Origin: an uncultured Clostridia bacterium
Lineage (GTDB): Bacteria > Bacillota_A > Clostridia > Christensenellales > CAG-138
Reading direction: 5' to 3'
DNA: 5,737 nucleotides
Assembly (NCBI GenBank): GCA_947302865.1
Contig: CAMYWS010000080.1
Coordinates: 1 to 5,737 of the forward strand
Positions 1 to 5,737 of this stretch are shown here, piece after piece. The position numbers and the translations under genes were made by a program. The notes beneath the pieces were generated by a model. That model saw only the letters and a program-made list of their open reading frames with translations, searched no databases and was not told the DNA's origin. Every line of letters begins with the position of its first letter. Within the stretch, counting starts at the first letter, position 1.

Positions 1-1052
1 CTGTTCCAAAGCGCGGTAAACGCTTCCTTTTCATATTCGTCGACGACGCTCTGGATCGCGTCCATTGCCGTCGCGCCGATGTCGTCGTGGACGCTTGCGC
101 CCTCGATGCGGTCGATAAAGCGGATATCGCTTTCGTCATAGCTCGGGGATGCGTCGAAGATTACGGCAAGTTTTTTCGCTTTTATCAGGGACTCGCGCGC
201 GGCGTCGGCGTCTCCCGCTTCAAACTGCACCTGCGCCTTTGCCGCAAGAAAAGCGCTGCTCACCTTGTCGAAAAAGTTCGGCTTGCCGTCCATGCGAAGT
301 CCCGAAAGAACGTCGACGCCCCAGTCCAGGATCGCTTCGGCGGAAGCAAAATCTCTTCTCTGACCGAAAACGTTCATATATCCGCTGACGATGTTGCACA
401 GATCCGCGGTGAGTTTTGCCATTGCCTCCGAAAGATACGGCGCCGCCTCCTCCGCACGGTCGATCTGGGCGAGCGTATTCCCGATCTTGCTGTTGAAAAG
501 CCCGCCGGCGTTGTTCTGCTTCATCAGTTCGATTCCCTTATCCACTTCATCCAGTCCCAGATACGTTTCCGCGATCTTTGCGCAGATCGTCTGGTCATTG
601 ATCTCCGGATCCGTGTTCTGGTCGAGCAGCAGACGGGATCGTTCGAGCAGCTCCAGCGCGCGGTGAAGCATTGCTTTATCCTTACATTCAATGCCGAACG
701 CGCGAAAGATCGCGGCGCTTTCCTTTACGATCTGAAACGAGTGCGGATACCGTTTCAGCGCTTTCTCCGCCTCGGCAAGCCCTTCCCGATCCTTTCTGCG
801 GCGGCATTCCCGCATGCGCTTTACGATCGCGTCGACGTGGTTGTCCCTCAAGGTATAGCCGAGCAGCGCGTCCACGGAGGTATCGAAAAAGTCCGCCATT
901 TCCACGATCAAGGCGATATCCGGCACGGAAAGCCCCGCCTCCCATTTATAGACGGCGCCCGCCGTTACCATCAACACCTCGGCAAGCTGCTCCTGCGTCA
1001 GCGACCGTTCCTTTCGGAATCTGCGAATGTTCTCCGCAAGTTTCATTTCCAT
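1..1052 (-). CDS. XRE-family helix-turn-helix regulator with helical-repeat C-terminus (partial, C-terminus off left edge)
   Basis: Reading the minus strand from 1052 gives 350 uninterrupted codons to the left edge, so the C-terminus is missing. Residues 1-66 form a classic Cro/C1-type HTH: LTQEQLAEVL, then the recognition helix region TAGAVYKWEAG, then SVPDIALIVEMADFF and the SVDALLGY end typical of Clostridia XRE proteins. Residues from about 80 onward are helical and rich in Ala, Glu and Leu, with TPR-like pairs such as REGLAEAEKALKRYP and HRALELLERSRLLL; these probably sense a ligand, peptide or partner, as in other XRE-TPR regulators. The start at 1052 is chosen because GGGGGA lies 8 bases upstream; a second ATG two codons in (1046) is less well spaced. 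It has its own promoter and follows the scrB terminator, so it is probably transcribed alone. It is a cytoplasmic DNA-binding protein whose target is unknown. The HTH is certain; the C-terminal repeat class is inferred. Confidence 0.88.
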   Translation of the reverse strand, partial: MEMKLAENIRRFRKERSLTQEQLAEVLMVTAGAVYKWEAGLSVPDIALIVEMADFFDTSVDALLGYTLRDNHVDAIVKRMRECRRRKDREGLAEAEKALKRYPHSFQIVKESAAIFRAFGIECKDKAMLHRALELLERSRLLLDQNTDPEINDQTICAKIAETYLGLDEVDKGIELMKQNNAGGLFNSKIGNTLAQIDRAEEAAPYLSEAMAKLTADLCNIVSGYMNVFGQRRDFASAEAILDWGVDVLSGLRMDGKPNFFDKVSSAFLAAKAQVQFEAGDADAARESLIKAKKLAVIFDASPSYDESDIRFIDRIEGASVHDDIGATAMDAIQSVVDEYEKEAFTALWN

Positions 1053-1060
1053 ACGATCCG

Positions 1061-1066
1061 TCCCCC
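1061..1066 (-). promoter_or_regulatory. Ribosome binding site of the HTH regulator
   Basis: On the minus strand GGGGGA precedes the ATG at 1052 by 8 bases. This fixes the start at 1052 rather than at the in-frame ATG at 1046. Confidence 0.7.
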
Positions 1067-1085
1067 ATATCGTTCCTACGGTATC

Positions 1086-1114
1086 ATCATACAGGAATCG
1101 ACGAAAATTGTAAA
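1086..1114 (-). promoter_or_regulatory. Predicted sigma-A promoter of the HTH regulator
   Basis: On the minus strand TTTACA (1114-1109, 5 of 6 matches to the -35 consensus) is followed after 17 bases by TATGAT (1091-1086, 5 of 6 matches to the -10). The expected start of transcription is near 1079, giving a leader of about 27 bases before the ATG. The surrounding sequence is AT-rich compared with the rest of the window. This supports transcription of the regulator independent of scrB. Confidence 0.65.
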
Positions 1115-1171
1115 CCGACCGTTCATACTAACAAGATATTTATTTTTCTACTGTCGGTATGTTTTGCATGC

Positions 1172-1200
1172 AAAAAGGAGCGATCCGTCCGGATCGCCCC
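1172..1200 (-). terminator. Rho-independent terminator of scrB
   Basis: On the minus strand GGGGCGATCC (1200-1191) pairs with GGATCGCTCC (1186-1177) over 10 base pairs, including one G-U pair, around a 4-base loop. TTTTT (1176-1172) follows directly. It begins 22 bases after the scrB stop codon and separates scrB from the regulator gene downstream. Confidence 0.88.
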
Positions 1201-1222
1201 TTCACAAAACCATCTCTTTGCT

Positions 1223-2689
1223 TTATTCCACCGCAAAGTCGTCGACGACCGCGCGTTCGAGCTCCCACAGATGGATCGAAACGTCGCCCTGCGCGATCAG
1301 CCGTTTTTCGCCCGGCGTCGGGAAAATGCGCGAGGAAAACACCGCGTCGCCGTCGTTGACGAAGATCTCGACGGAGCTGCGGTCGATGAAGATGCGAAGG
1401 TGGCTGAGTCCCTTCGGGAGCGGGCGCGTGCGCGATTCACCCTGTTCCGTATTGAAGCGGCGCAACATTTCGGAACGGTCCACCGTGATCTCCTTTTTCG
1501 CCTCGTCATAGTCGATGCGAAGCCCGCCCGAGCCGTCCGCCTTTGCGAACAGATGCAGTTTGAGATCGCCGCCGCGGCTGATGAGTTCCAGTTCGCACAC
1601 GCGCGGCAGAAGGTCGGTCGATTCGAGGTCGATCTTCATCCCGCGAAGCGCGCGCAGCGCGTCCAGCGGCTGCTGGATCAGGCGGCGATCCCGGACGCGC
1701 AGCTCGCGCGGGAGCGTCAGACACCCGGACCAGTCCTCCTCGTCTGTCGGATAGGAGGCGTCCGGCAGACCCATCCACGCGACCAGCGTCGCCTTGTTTT
1801 GATCGTTCGGGTTTGCGGCGCATTCGGCGGCGTAGGAATCGAAGCCGAAATCCAGCACATGGAAGCGTGTATTGTCCGGTGCGAACGTCAGCGTTTCCCA
1901 GTTCATGTGCCCCAAAAGATACCCGTTATGGTGCACGCTGTCCCCGCGTCCCGGCAGCTTCAGGTGCTGCGGGCAGAAGATCAGCACGTCGTATCCGCTG
2001 ATCGTCTCGATCGACGGGCATTCCCACATATCGCCGAAGTCCTCGAAGCCGGGGACTTTGAGCTGCCCCGCGAATTCCCATCCTTCCGTCGGCTGTTCGG
2101 ACCGGTAGACGAGCACACAGCCCTTTCTGTCCGCGGTCTGCGCGCCGATGACGAGATAATACCTGCCGTTTTCCTTGTTATGAATGATCTTCGGATCGCG
2201 CTGATGCTCGGTATACGCGGGATTCGGTCCGAACAGCGGCGGAAGCTTCTCCGCCGTTCCGTCGTCCCTGAGCCTTACAAGGCAGGTATAGGGCTTTCGC
2301 GTCCAGTCCTCGTCGCGGTGATTGCCGGTATAATACAGCCAGACCGAATCCTCGGTCGGCAGCGCGGAGCCGGAATACGCGCCTTTGTTGTCGTATTCCG
2401 TGTCCGGACGGATGCAGGGTCCGACATTTTTCCATGTCACAAGGTCCCTGGACACGGTGTGATACCAGTATTTCAGCCCGTGCACCGCGCCCCACGGACA
2501 CCATTGATAGAACAGATGCCAGACGCCGTCGTGGAACACGAAGCCGTTCGGATCGTTCAGAAGCCCCGTGACCGGCTGGATATGATACTGCTGGCGGTAA
2601 TCAGACAGTGCGGTGCGCGTATGGAGATCGCGGATCTCCTCCGGGCTTTTCAGCACGCGGTAGCGTTCTTCCCTGGTCCACGTTTTCAT
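1223..2689 (-). CDS. scrB: Sucrose-6-phosphate hydrolase (glycoside hydrolase family 32)
   Basis: 488 residues. It hydrolyses sucrose-6-phosphate, the product of PTS uptake, to glucose-6-phosphate and fructose in the cytoplasm; no signal peptide is present. All three GH32 catalytic motifs are intact in the N-terminal beta-propeller: LLNDPNG with nucleophile D46, RDPKI with transition-state stabiliser D165, and WECPS with acid/base E223. GAVHGLKYW (67-75), PDTEYDNKGAYSGSAL (95-110) and YTGNHRDEDW (120-129) resemble ScrB of Gram-positive sucrose operons rather than secreted levanases. The C-terminal beta-sandwich ends with FIDRSSVEIFVNDG (434-447). I chose the ATG at 2689 because AAGGGGG sits 8 bases upstream; the in-frame GTG at 2698 overlaps that site and cannot be the start. 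Length is normal for the family. It has its own promoter and terminator. A cytoplasmic invertase or short-fructan hydrolase is the main alternative, because no transporter is in view. Confidence 0.93.
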   Translation of the reverse strand: MKTWTREERYRVLKSPEEIRDLHTRTALSDYRQQYHIQPVTGLLNDPNGFVFHDGVWHLFYQWCPWGAVHGLKYWYHTVSRDLVTWKNVGPCIRPDTEYDNKGAYSGSALPTEDSVWLYYTGNHRDEDWTRKPYTCLVRLRDDGTAEKLPPLFGPNPAYTEHQRDPKIIHNKENGRYYLVIGAQTADRKGCVLVYRSEQPTEGWEFAGQLKVPGFEDFGDMWECPSIETISGYDVLIFCPQHLKLPGRGDSVHHNGYLLGHMNWETLTFAPDNTRFHVLDFGFDSYAAECAANPNDQNKATLVAWMGLPDASYPTDEEDWSGCLTLPRELRVRDRRLIQQPLDALRALRGMKIDLESTDLLPRVCELELISRGGDLKLHLFAKADGSGGLRIDYDEAKKEITVDRSEMLRRFNTEQGESRTRPLPKGLSHLRIFIDRSSVEIFVNDGDAVFSSRIFPTPGEKRLIAQGDVSIHLWELERAVVDDFAVE

Positions 2690-2697
2690 GGTCGTCA

Positions 2698-2704
2698 CCC
2701 CCTT
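2698..2704 (-). promoter_or_regulatory. Ribosome binding site that sets the scrB start
   Basis: On the minus strand AAGGGGG is followed by 8 bases and then the ATG at 2689. A GTG three codons upstream is in frame but begins inside this site, so it is rejected as the start. Confidence 0.75.
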
Positions 2705-2722
2705 CGTGTCTCTTTGTATATG

Positions 2723-2751
2723 ATTTTACACGATATTATTTTGAAACGCAA
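2723..2751 (-). promoter_or_regulatory. scrB: Predicted sigma-A promoter of scrB
   Basis: On the minus strand TTGCGT (2751-2746, matching the conserved TTG of the -35) is followed after 17 bases by TAAAAT (2728-2723, 5 of 6 matches to the -10). The AT-rich stretch stands out from the GC-rich surroundings. Transcription would start near 2716, about 27 bases before the ATG. I found no convincing LacI-type or CcpA-type palindrome over it, so the regulation of scrB cannot be read from this window. Confidence 0.55.
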
Positions 2752-2881
2752 GGGAGAAACGCGCCGCGATCCGAAAAGAAGCGTGGTTCGCCCCTCCGGT
2801 TCGGCCGGTCGGTCCGCCGTTCTTTCCGTTCATCCTTCCCCGCCCGCGCGGTTTTTGCGGCAAAATACGACATTCCGGTGC
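2752..2881. other. GC-rich divergent intergenic core without a recognisable gene
   Basis: This lies between the two outward-facing promoters. It is rich in GC with short CCGG/CGCG self-complementary runs, for example CCGCGCGG followed by TTTTT near 2845-2860. I see no open frame with a ribosome binding site and no convincing terminator or operator. It probably serves only as spacing or as binding surface for an unseen regulator. Confidence 0.4.
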
Positions 2882-2910
2882 TTTTCAAGCGGCGCACTAT
2901 ATGATATACT
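2882..2910 (+). promoter_or_regulatory. Predicted extended -10 sigma-A promoter of the membrane protein/peptidase operon
   Basis: TTTTCA (2882-2887, 4 of 6 matches) is followed after 17 bases by TATACT (2905-2910, 5 of 6). The TG one base before the -10 box (2902-2903) makes it an extended -10 promoter, which compensates for the weak -35. Transcription would start near 2917, giving a leader of about 36 bases. Confidence 0.62.
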
Positions 2911-2920
2911 ATTTTCAGGG

Positions 2921-2933
2921 CCCCGTTACGGGG
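2921..2933 (+). other. Small hairpin at the 5' end of the operon leader
   Basis: CCCCG, TTA, CGGGG forms a 5-base-pair stem with a 3-base loop, only a few bases after the predicted transcription start and 4 bases before the AAAGGGGG ribosome binding site. It has no T-run, so it is not a terminator. A 5'-end hairpin of this kind could protect the mRNA or limit ribosome access; that role is inference. Confidence 0.4.
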
Positions 2934-2952
2934 AAGCAAAGGGGGAATCGGA

Positions 2953-3737
2953 ATGGAAGTTCTGGCAAAGCTCAACAGTCCGGTCATGTACCTGATCTGC
3001 GGCGGCATCGTTCTGCTCGTCGCACTCATCTGCATGGTCTTTGCCGTGCGCGCCTATCGCGCGGGCAAGGCGATCGGGATCGACGTTCAGAAGATGAAGC
3101 GGGTCATCATCGCAAGCGCGACGTTTGCCGTGCTGCCGAGCGTGGGCATCCTGCTCGGCGTCGTCGCGCTTTCCGGCAGTCTCGGCACGCCGTGGCCGTG
3201 GCTCCGGCTTTCTGTCATCGGCGCGCTGCACTATGAGACGCAGGTCGCGGAGGCGGCCGCCGAATCGGTCGGCATGGAAAAACTGTCCGCATCCGCCATG
3301 ACGGCGTCCGGCTTTTCGACGATCGCGCTTCTGATGAGCTTCTGCATCATCTGGGGTATGCTGCTTATGATCTTCAACGGCAGGGCGTATTCGACAAAGC
3401 TCGTGCTGCCGAAGCCCGACGCGGCCGAACCGGACGGAAAGAAGAAAAAGCTGAACCTCAAGGCGTTCGGCGACACGGCAATGACCGCCATGTTCATATC
3501 GGTCTGGTCTCCGCATATATCGCAAGCTATATCGGGCAGATCGTTTCCGCAAACGGACTGTTTACCTTTACCGGCGACTGGCTGCCGCTTGCGGTCGCCT
3601 GCGTTTCCGCGCTGGCAATGGCGGGTTTTCTGCTCATCCGGGAAAAGTGCAAGGCAGACTGGATCGACAGCTTTTCGATCGCCGGCAGCATGCTGATCGC
3701 CATGACCGCCGCGATCTTCCTCGGAAAGCTTTCGTAG
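2953..3737 (+). CDS. DUF5058 family polytopic membrane protein, apparently frameshifted
   Basis: First gene of the operon, with AAAGGGGG 7 bases before the ATG. The N-terminus (LNSPVMYLICGGIVLLVAL, a short basic loop, a second membrane span, then WPWLRLSVIGA at about 82-91) matches what I know of DUF5058, a family of unknown function found in Clostridia. As sequenced, the frame from 2953 ends at a stop at 3694-3696 (247 residues), and after I182 its tail is Pro/Arg/Ser-rich and not membrane-like. Removing two bases near 3496-3500 continues in another frame as GLVSAYIASYIGQIV and gives two further hydrophobic segments, about 210-228 and 240-257. That frame stops at 3735-3737, directly at the next gene's ribosome binding site, for a total of 260 residues with about six membrane segments. 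It is probably one subunit of a transporter with the next gene. It is either a true broken gene or a sequence error. Confidence 0.82.
3496..3500 (+). other. Frameshift point in the DUF5058 gene (apparent AT insertion)
   Basis: TTC-AT-ATC-GGT reads as FIS in the original frame. Deleting one AT of the ATAT gives TTC ATC GGT, that is FIG followed by a membrane-type sequence. There is no X XXY YYZ slippery heptamer and no obvious downstream stimulatory stem, so programmed -1 frameshifting is unlikely. A dinucleotide duplication or sequencing/assembly error is the simplest cause. Confidence 0.75.
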
Positions 3738-3742
3738 GAGGT
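3736..3742 (+). promoter_or_regulatory. Ribosome binding site overlapping the upstream stop codon
   Basis: AGGAGGT is a near-perfect Shine-Dalgarno sequence 5 bases before the ATG at 3748. Its AG is the end of the TAG that stops the shifted DUF5058 frame, so ribosomes finishing that frame would be delivered directly to this site. Confidence 0.8.
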
Positions 3743-3747
3743 GCGAT

Positions 3748-4437
3748 ATGGAACAGAAAAACACAAAGTATGAAGCATATCTGTCCGCGACGCATAAGCT
3801 CGGCCGCTGGCTGACCGTCCTTGTGCTGATCCTCCTGCTTGCGGCGCCGTTTGCGATCGGCTTTTTCCTCGGCGCGATGCCGAACCTCGGCGCGGCGGTC
3901 AAGGCGTTTTTAGGCGTCGGGCTCGTGTACCTTGTCAGCGGGATCGTCGAGTATCTTATCTACGTCCCGATGCTCGGCGCGGGCGGAAGCTATCTCGCGT
4001 TCATAACCGGCAACCTTATCAATATGAAGATCCCCTGCGCGATCAACGCGCGCGATATCGTGGGCGTCAAGTCCGGCACGCCGGAGAACGAGATCATCGC
4101 GACGCTGTCGATCGCAACATCCTCGCTCGTGACCATCCTCGTGCTCGCCGCGGGCGTGATCCTGATGATCCCGCTGCAGCCGGTTCTGCAGTCTCCGACG
4201 CTGCAGCCCGCGTTTGAAAACGTCGTTCCCGCGCTGTTCGGCGCGATGGCGTGCAAGTATTACCGCATGAATCGCACGGTCGCGCTGATCGTGCTCGCGT
4301 TCATGTCGCTGCTGTTCATCCTCGTGCCGTCGCTGATCGGTTCGACCTCCATGATGGTCATCCCGAGCGGCGCTCTGGCGATCGTGCTCGCGTATCTCGC
4401 GTTCCGCAGGCAGCAGAAAAAAGAGGGCAGCTTATGA
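3748..4437 (+). CDS. Polytopic membrane protein of unknown family, likely partner of the DUF5058 protein
   Basis: 229 residues; I do not recognise a named family. Hydrophobic segments lie at about 21-43, 52-73, 118-142, 176-198 and 202-220, with weaker ones near 77-92 and 156-168. The N-terminus has a short charged head (MEQKNTKYEAYLSATHKLGR) and the C-terminus a basic tail (FRRQQKKEGS), both probably cytoplasmic. Between the hydrophobic segments is a conserved-looking stretch, GAGGSYLAFITGNLINMKIP (77-96), followed by CAINARD (97-103). Its Gly-rich turn and Asn/Asp residues would suit a substrate or ion path. A loop near 142-154 repeats LQP/LQS three times. The start is set by AGGAGGT 5 bases upstream, and the end overlaps the peptidase start as ATGA. 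Strict coupling on both sides points to a complex with the DUF5058 protein and a shared function with the peptidase, most simply transport of its substrate or product. The function is inferred from context only. Confidence 0.88.
   Translation: MEQKNTKYEAYLSATHKLGRWLTVLVLILLLAAPFAIGFFLGAMPNLGAAVKAFLGVGLVYLVSGIVEYLIYVPMLGAGGSYLAFITGNLINMKIPCAINARDIVGVKSGTPENEIIATLSIATSSLVTILVLAAGVILMIPLQPVLQSPTLQPAFENVVPALFGAMACKYYRMNRTVALIVLAFMSLLFILVPSLIGSTSMMVIPSGALAIVLAYLAFRRQQKKEGSL
4421..4437 (+). promoter_or_regulatory. ATGA start/stop overlap with ribosome binding site (translational coupling)
   Basis: The peptidase ATG (4434-4436) overlaps the TGA stop (4435-4437) of the membrane protein gene. AAGAGGG (4421-4427) lies 6 bases upstream of the ATG. 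This arrangement lets terminating ribosomes restart directly and keeps the two products in step. Confidence 0.8.
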
Positions 4438-5737
4438 TCGCGCTGTATATCGTTCTCGGCATTCTCGGCGTGCTGCTGCTCCTTGTGCTGGCCGCCGTCG
4501 TTCGTACGCTTTGCAAACCGAAAAAAACGTCCGCGTGGGAACCGAAACGCGATCCCGACCGCGAACGGATCTACGCCGAAACGCTCGCCGAAATGGTGCG
4601 GTACGAGACCGTCTCGCAGAAAGGCGAAACGCAGCGTGAAAAGTTCCTCGGGTTTCATGAGCTTCTCGAAAAGCTGTTTCCGCTCGTGCATCGGAACCTT
4701 GAAAAGATCGAGATTGACGGCAGTCTGCTGTTTCACTGGAAGGGCAAGGCAGACGACCGTCCGCTCGTGCTGATGGGGCATCAGGACGTGGTTCCCGCCG
4801 AGGGCGAATGGAAGCATCCGCCGTTCTCCGGCGACGTCGAGAACGGCAGGATCTGGGGTCGCGGCAGCGCGGATACGAAATGCTCGGTCATGGCGTTCTT
4901 TCAGGCGGTCGAGGAACTGCTGAAAGAGGGCTTCGTGCCGGAGCAGGACGTCTGGCTTTCGACCTCGAACACGGAGGAGGTCGGCGGACCGGGCTGTCCG
5001 AAGCTTGTCGAAGAGCTCGTTCGCCGCGGCGTAACGCCGTATCTTGTCAATGATGAGGGCGGCTCGATCGTGACCGAACCGATGGCGGGCGTCGTCGGAA
5101 ACTATGCCATGATCGGCGTGCTTGAAAAGGGACAGGGCAATCTTCTGATCTCGGCAAGGTCGAACGGCGGGCATTCCAGCTATCCGCCGAAAAACTCCCC
5201 GATCGTGCGGCTGAGCAAGTTCGTTGCGGATCTGAGCAAGCACAGTCCGATGCGCCCGGCAATGAACCGGCAGGCAAAGGAGATGTTCGAAACAATGGCG
5301 CCGTACGGTCCGTTTTATCTTCGGCTGCTGTTCGGCAATCTCTGGCTGTTCAAGCCGCTTTTGGTCAAGCTCATGCCGTCCATCTCGCCGCAGGCGGCGG
5401 CGCTTCTCCGCACGACCGTCGCGCCGACGATGCAGACCGGTTCCGACGGCTGCAACGTGCTTCCGCAGGAGGCGACGCTGACGCTGAACCTCCGCTACAT
5501 CCCGCATCAAGGTATGGAAGAGAGCAACGCCGCGATCGAACGGCTCGCGAAAAAGTACGACCTCGAAGTAAAGGTGATCGACGCATACGATTATTGCGAT
5601 CCGGTCGATACGCACAGCGACGCGTTCCGGCTTGTCGAACAAGTCATCGGCGAAGTCTTCCCGAATCTTCCCTGTATTCCGTACGTCATGACCGGCGGAA
5701 CGGACGCAAGGCATTATCAGAAGATCTGCGGCGCGTG
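4434..5737 (+). CDS. Membrane-anchored M20 family metallopeptidase, CPS1/PM20D1-like (partial, C-terminus off right edge)
   Basis: 434 codons are visible. Residues 2-22 form one membrane segment, followed by a basic run (R24, K28, K30, K31). By the positive-inside rule that would tether the enzyme to the cytoplasmic face. The rest is a di-zinc M20 hydrolase with every key residue in place: H116 in GHQDVVP with D118, bridging D147 in GRGSADTK, catalytic base E181 and ligand E182 in NTEEVGG, probable ligand D207 in NDEGG, dimerisation-domain H247 in GGHSSYPP, and final ligand H427 in GGTDARHY. The GHQDVVP, GRGSADTK and GGTDARHY set resembles the CPS1/PM20D1 branch, which cleaves Gly-X dipeptides or N-acyl amino acids. 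It hydrolyses an amide bond next to a free carboxylate; the exact substrate is unknown. It is translationally coupled to the upstream membrane protein. The last few dozen residues are missing because the window ends. Confidence 0.93.
   Translation, partial: MIALYIVLGILGVLLLLVLAAVVRTLCKPKKTSAWEPKRDPDRERIYAETLAEMVRYETVSQKGETQREKFLGFHELLEKLFPLVHRNLEKIEIDGSLLFHWKGKADDRPLVLMGHQDVVPAEGEWKHPPFSGDVENGRIWGRGSADTKCSVMAFFQAVEELLKEGFVPEQDVWLSTSNTEEVGGPGCPKLVEELVRRGVTPYLVNDEGGSIVTEPMAGVVGNYAMIGVLEKGQGNLLISARSNGGHSSYPPKNSPIVRLSKFVADLSKHSPMRPAMNRQAKEMFETMAPYGPFYLRLLFGNLWLFKPLLVKLMPSISPQAAALLRTTVAPTMQTGSDGCNVLPQEATLTLNLRYIPHQGMEESNAAIERLAKKYDLEVKVIDAYDYCDPVDTHSDAFRLVEQVIGEVFPNLPCIPYVMTGGTDARHYQKICGA

Noticed and set aside
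1114..1158. ACCGAC/GTCGGT inverted repeat upstream of the regulator
   Set aside because: The arms are only 6 bases and about 33 bases apart, which is weak for an operator or a hairpin.
87..1511. Plus-strand open frame of 474 codons
   Set aside because: Antisense to the regulator, the terminator and the 3' end of scrB. Its composition is that of a shadow and it lacks an initiation signal.
2716..2760. LacI-type or catabolite-repression operator over the scrB promoter
   Set aside because: Around the central CG the flanks do not form a convincing inverted repeat, so no operator is called.
2840..2862. Terminator-like CCGCGCGG followed by TTTTT in the divergent spacer
   Set aside because: The stem is a short self-complementary run with no room for a loop, and no gene ends there that would need it.
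671..2995. Very long plus-strand open frame (774 codons) antisense to the regulator and scrB
   Set aside because: It is a shadow of the GC-rich minus-strand genes: Arg/Pro/Ala-rich, no recognisable domain, no ribosome binding site, and it crosses the scrB terminator and promoter regions. The opposite strand has intact catalytic and HTH motifs.
3490..3510. Programmed -1 ribosomal frameshift
   Set aside because: No X XXY YYZ slippery heptamer, no internal Shine-Dalgarno-like stimulator and no clear downstream stem at the shift point. An AT duplication explains the shift more simply.
2926..3902. Overlapping minus-strand open frames of 208 and 223 codons under the DUF5058 gene
   Set aside because: Both are shadows of the plus-strand membrane protein genes and have no ribosome binding site.
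4260..5714. Minus-strand open frame of 484 codons
   Set aside because: Antisense to the M20 peptidase, which has all its zinc-site motifs on the plus strand. The antisense product is His/Arg-rich with no domain I recognise.

Overview
The window looks like chromosomal DNA of a GC-rich, low-GC-lineage-type Firmicute, most likely an uncultured gut Clostridia relative (Oscillospiraceae, Lachnospiraceae or Christensenellales-like). The evidence is strong GGAGG/GGGGG ribosome binding sites, an XRE-plus-tandem-helix regulator of a type common in Clostridia, a ScrB of the Gram-positive kind, and a DUF5058 membrane protein, a family I know mainly from Clostridia. No RNA genes, CRISPR arrays, insertion sequences or phage genes are visible.

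Left half (1-2689, minus strand). A cytoplasmic GH32 sucrose-6-phosphate hydrolase (scrB, 2689 to 1223) has its own promoter and ends in a clear rho-independent terminator (1200 to 1172). Downstream, with a separate well-formed promoter, lies a helix-turn-helix regulator with a long helical-repeat C-terminus (1052 to beyond position 1). It runs off the left edge, so its C-terminus is missing here. The terminator plus second promoter imply separate transcription units. No sucrose transporter, fructokinase or LacI-type ScrR is in view.

Middle (2690-2952). This divergent intergenic region has a sigma-A-type promoter facing each way and a GC-rich stretch between them in which I see no gene.

Right half (2953-5737, plus strand). 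A tightly packed three-gene operon: a DUF5058 polytopic membrane protein, a second polytopic membrane protein of unknown family, and a membrane-anchored M20 metallopeptidase of the CPS1/PM20D1-like type that runs off the right edge. The second ribosome binding site overlaps the first gene's inferred stop, and genes two and three overlap as ATGA. The natural reading is a two-subunit membrane permease coupled to an inner-face dipeptidase or N-acyl-amino-acid hydrolase. That function is inference.

The DUF5058 gene carries an apparent 2-base (AT) insertion near 3496-3500. The reading frame as sequenced ends at 3696 with a non-membrane-like tail. The shifted frame restores membrane segments and stops at 3735-3737, exactly at the next gene's ribosome binding site. 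This is either a real mutation or a sequencing/assembly error.
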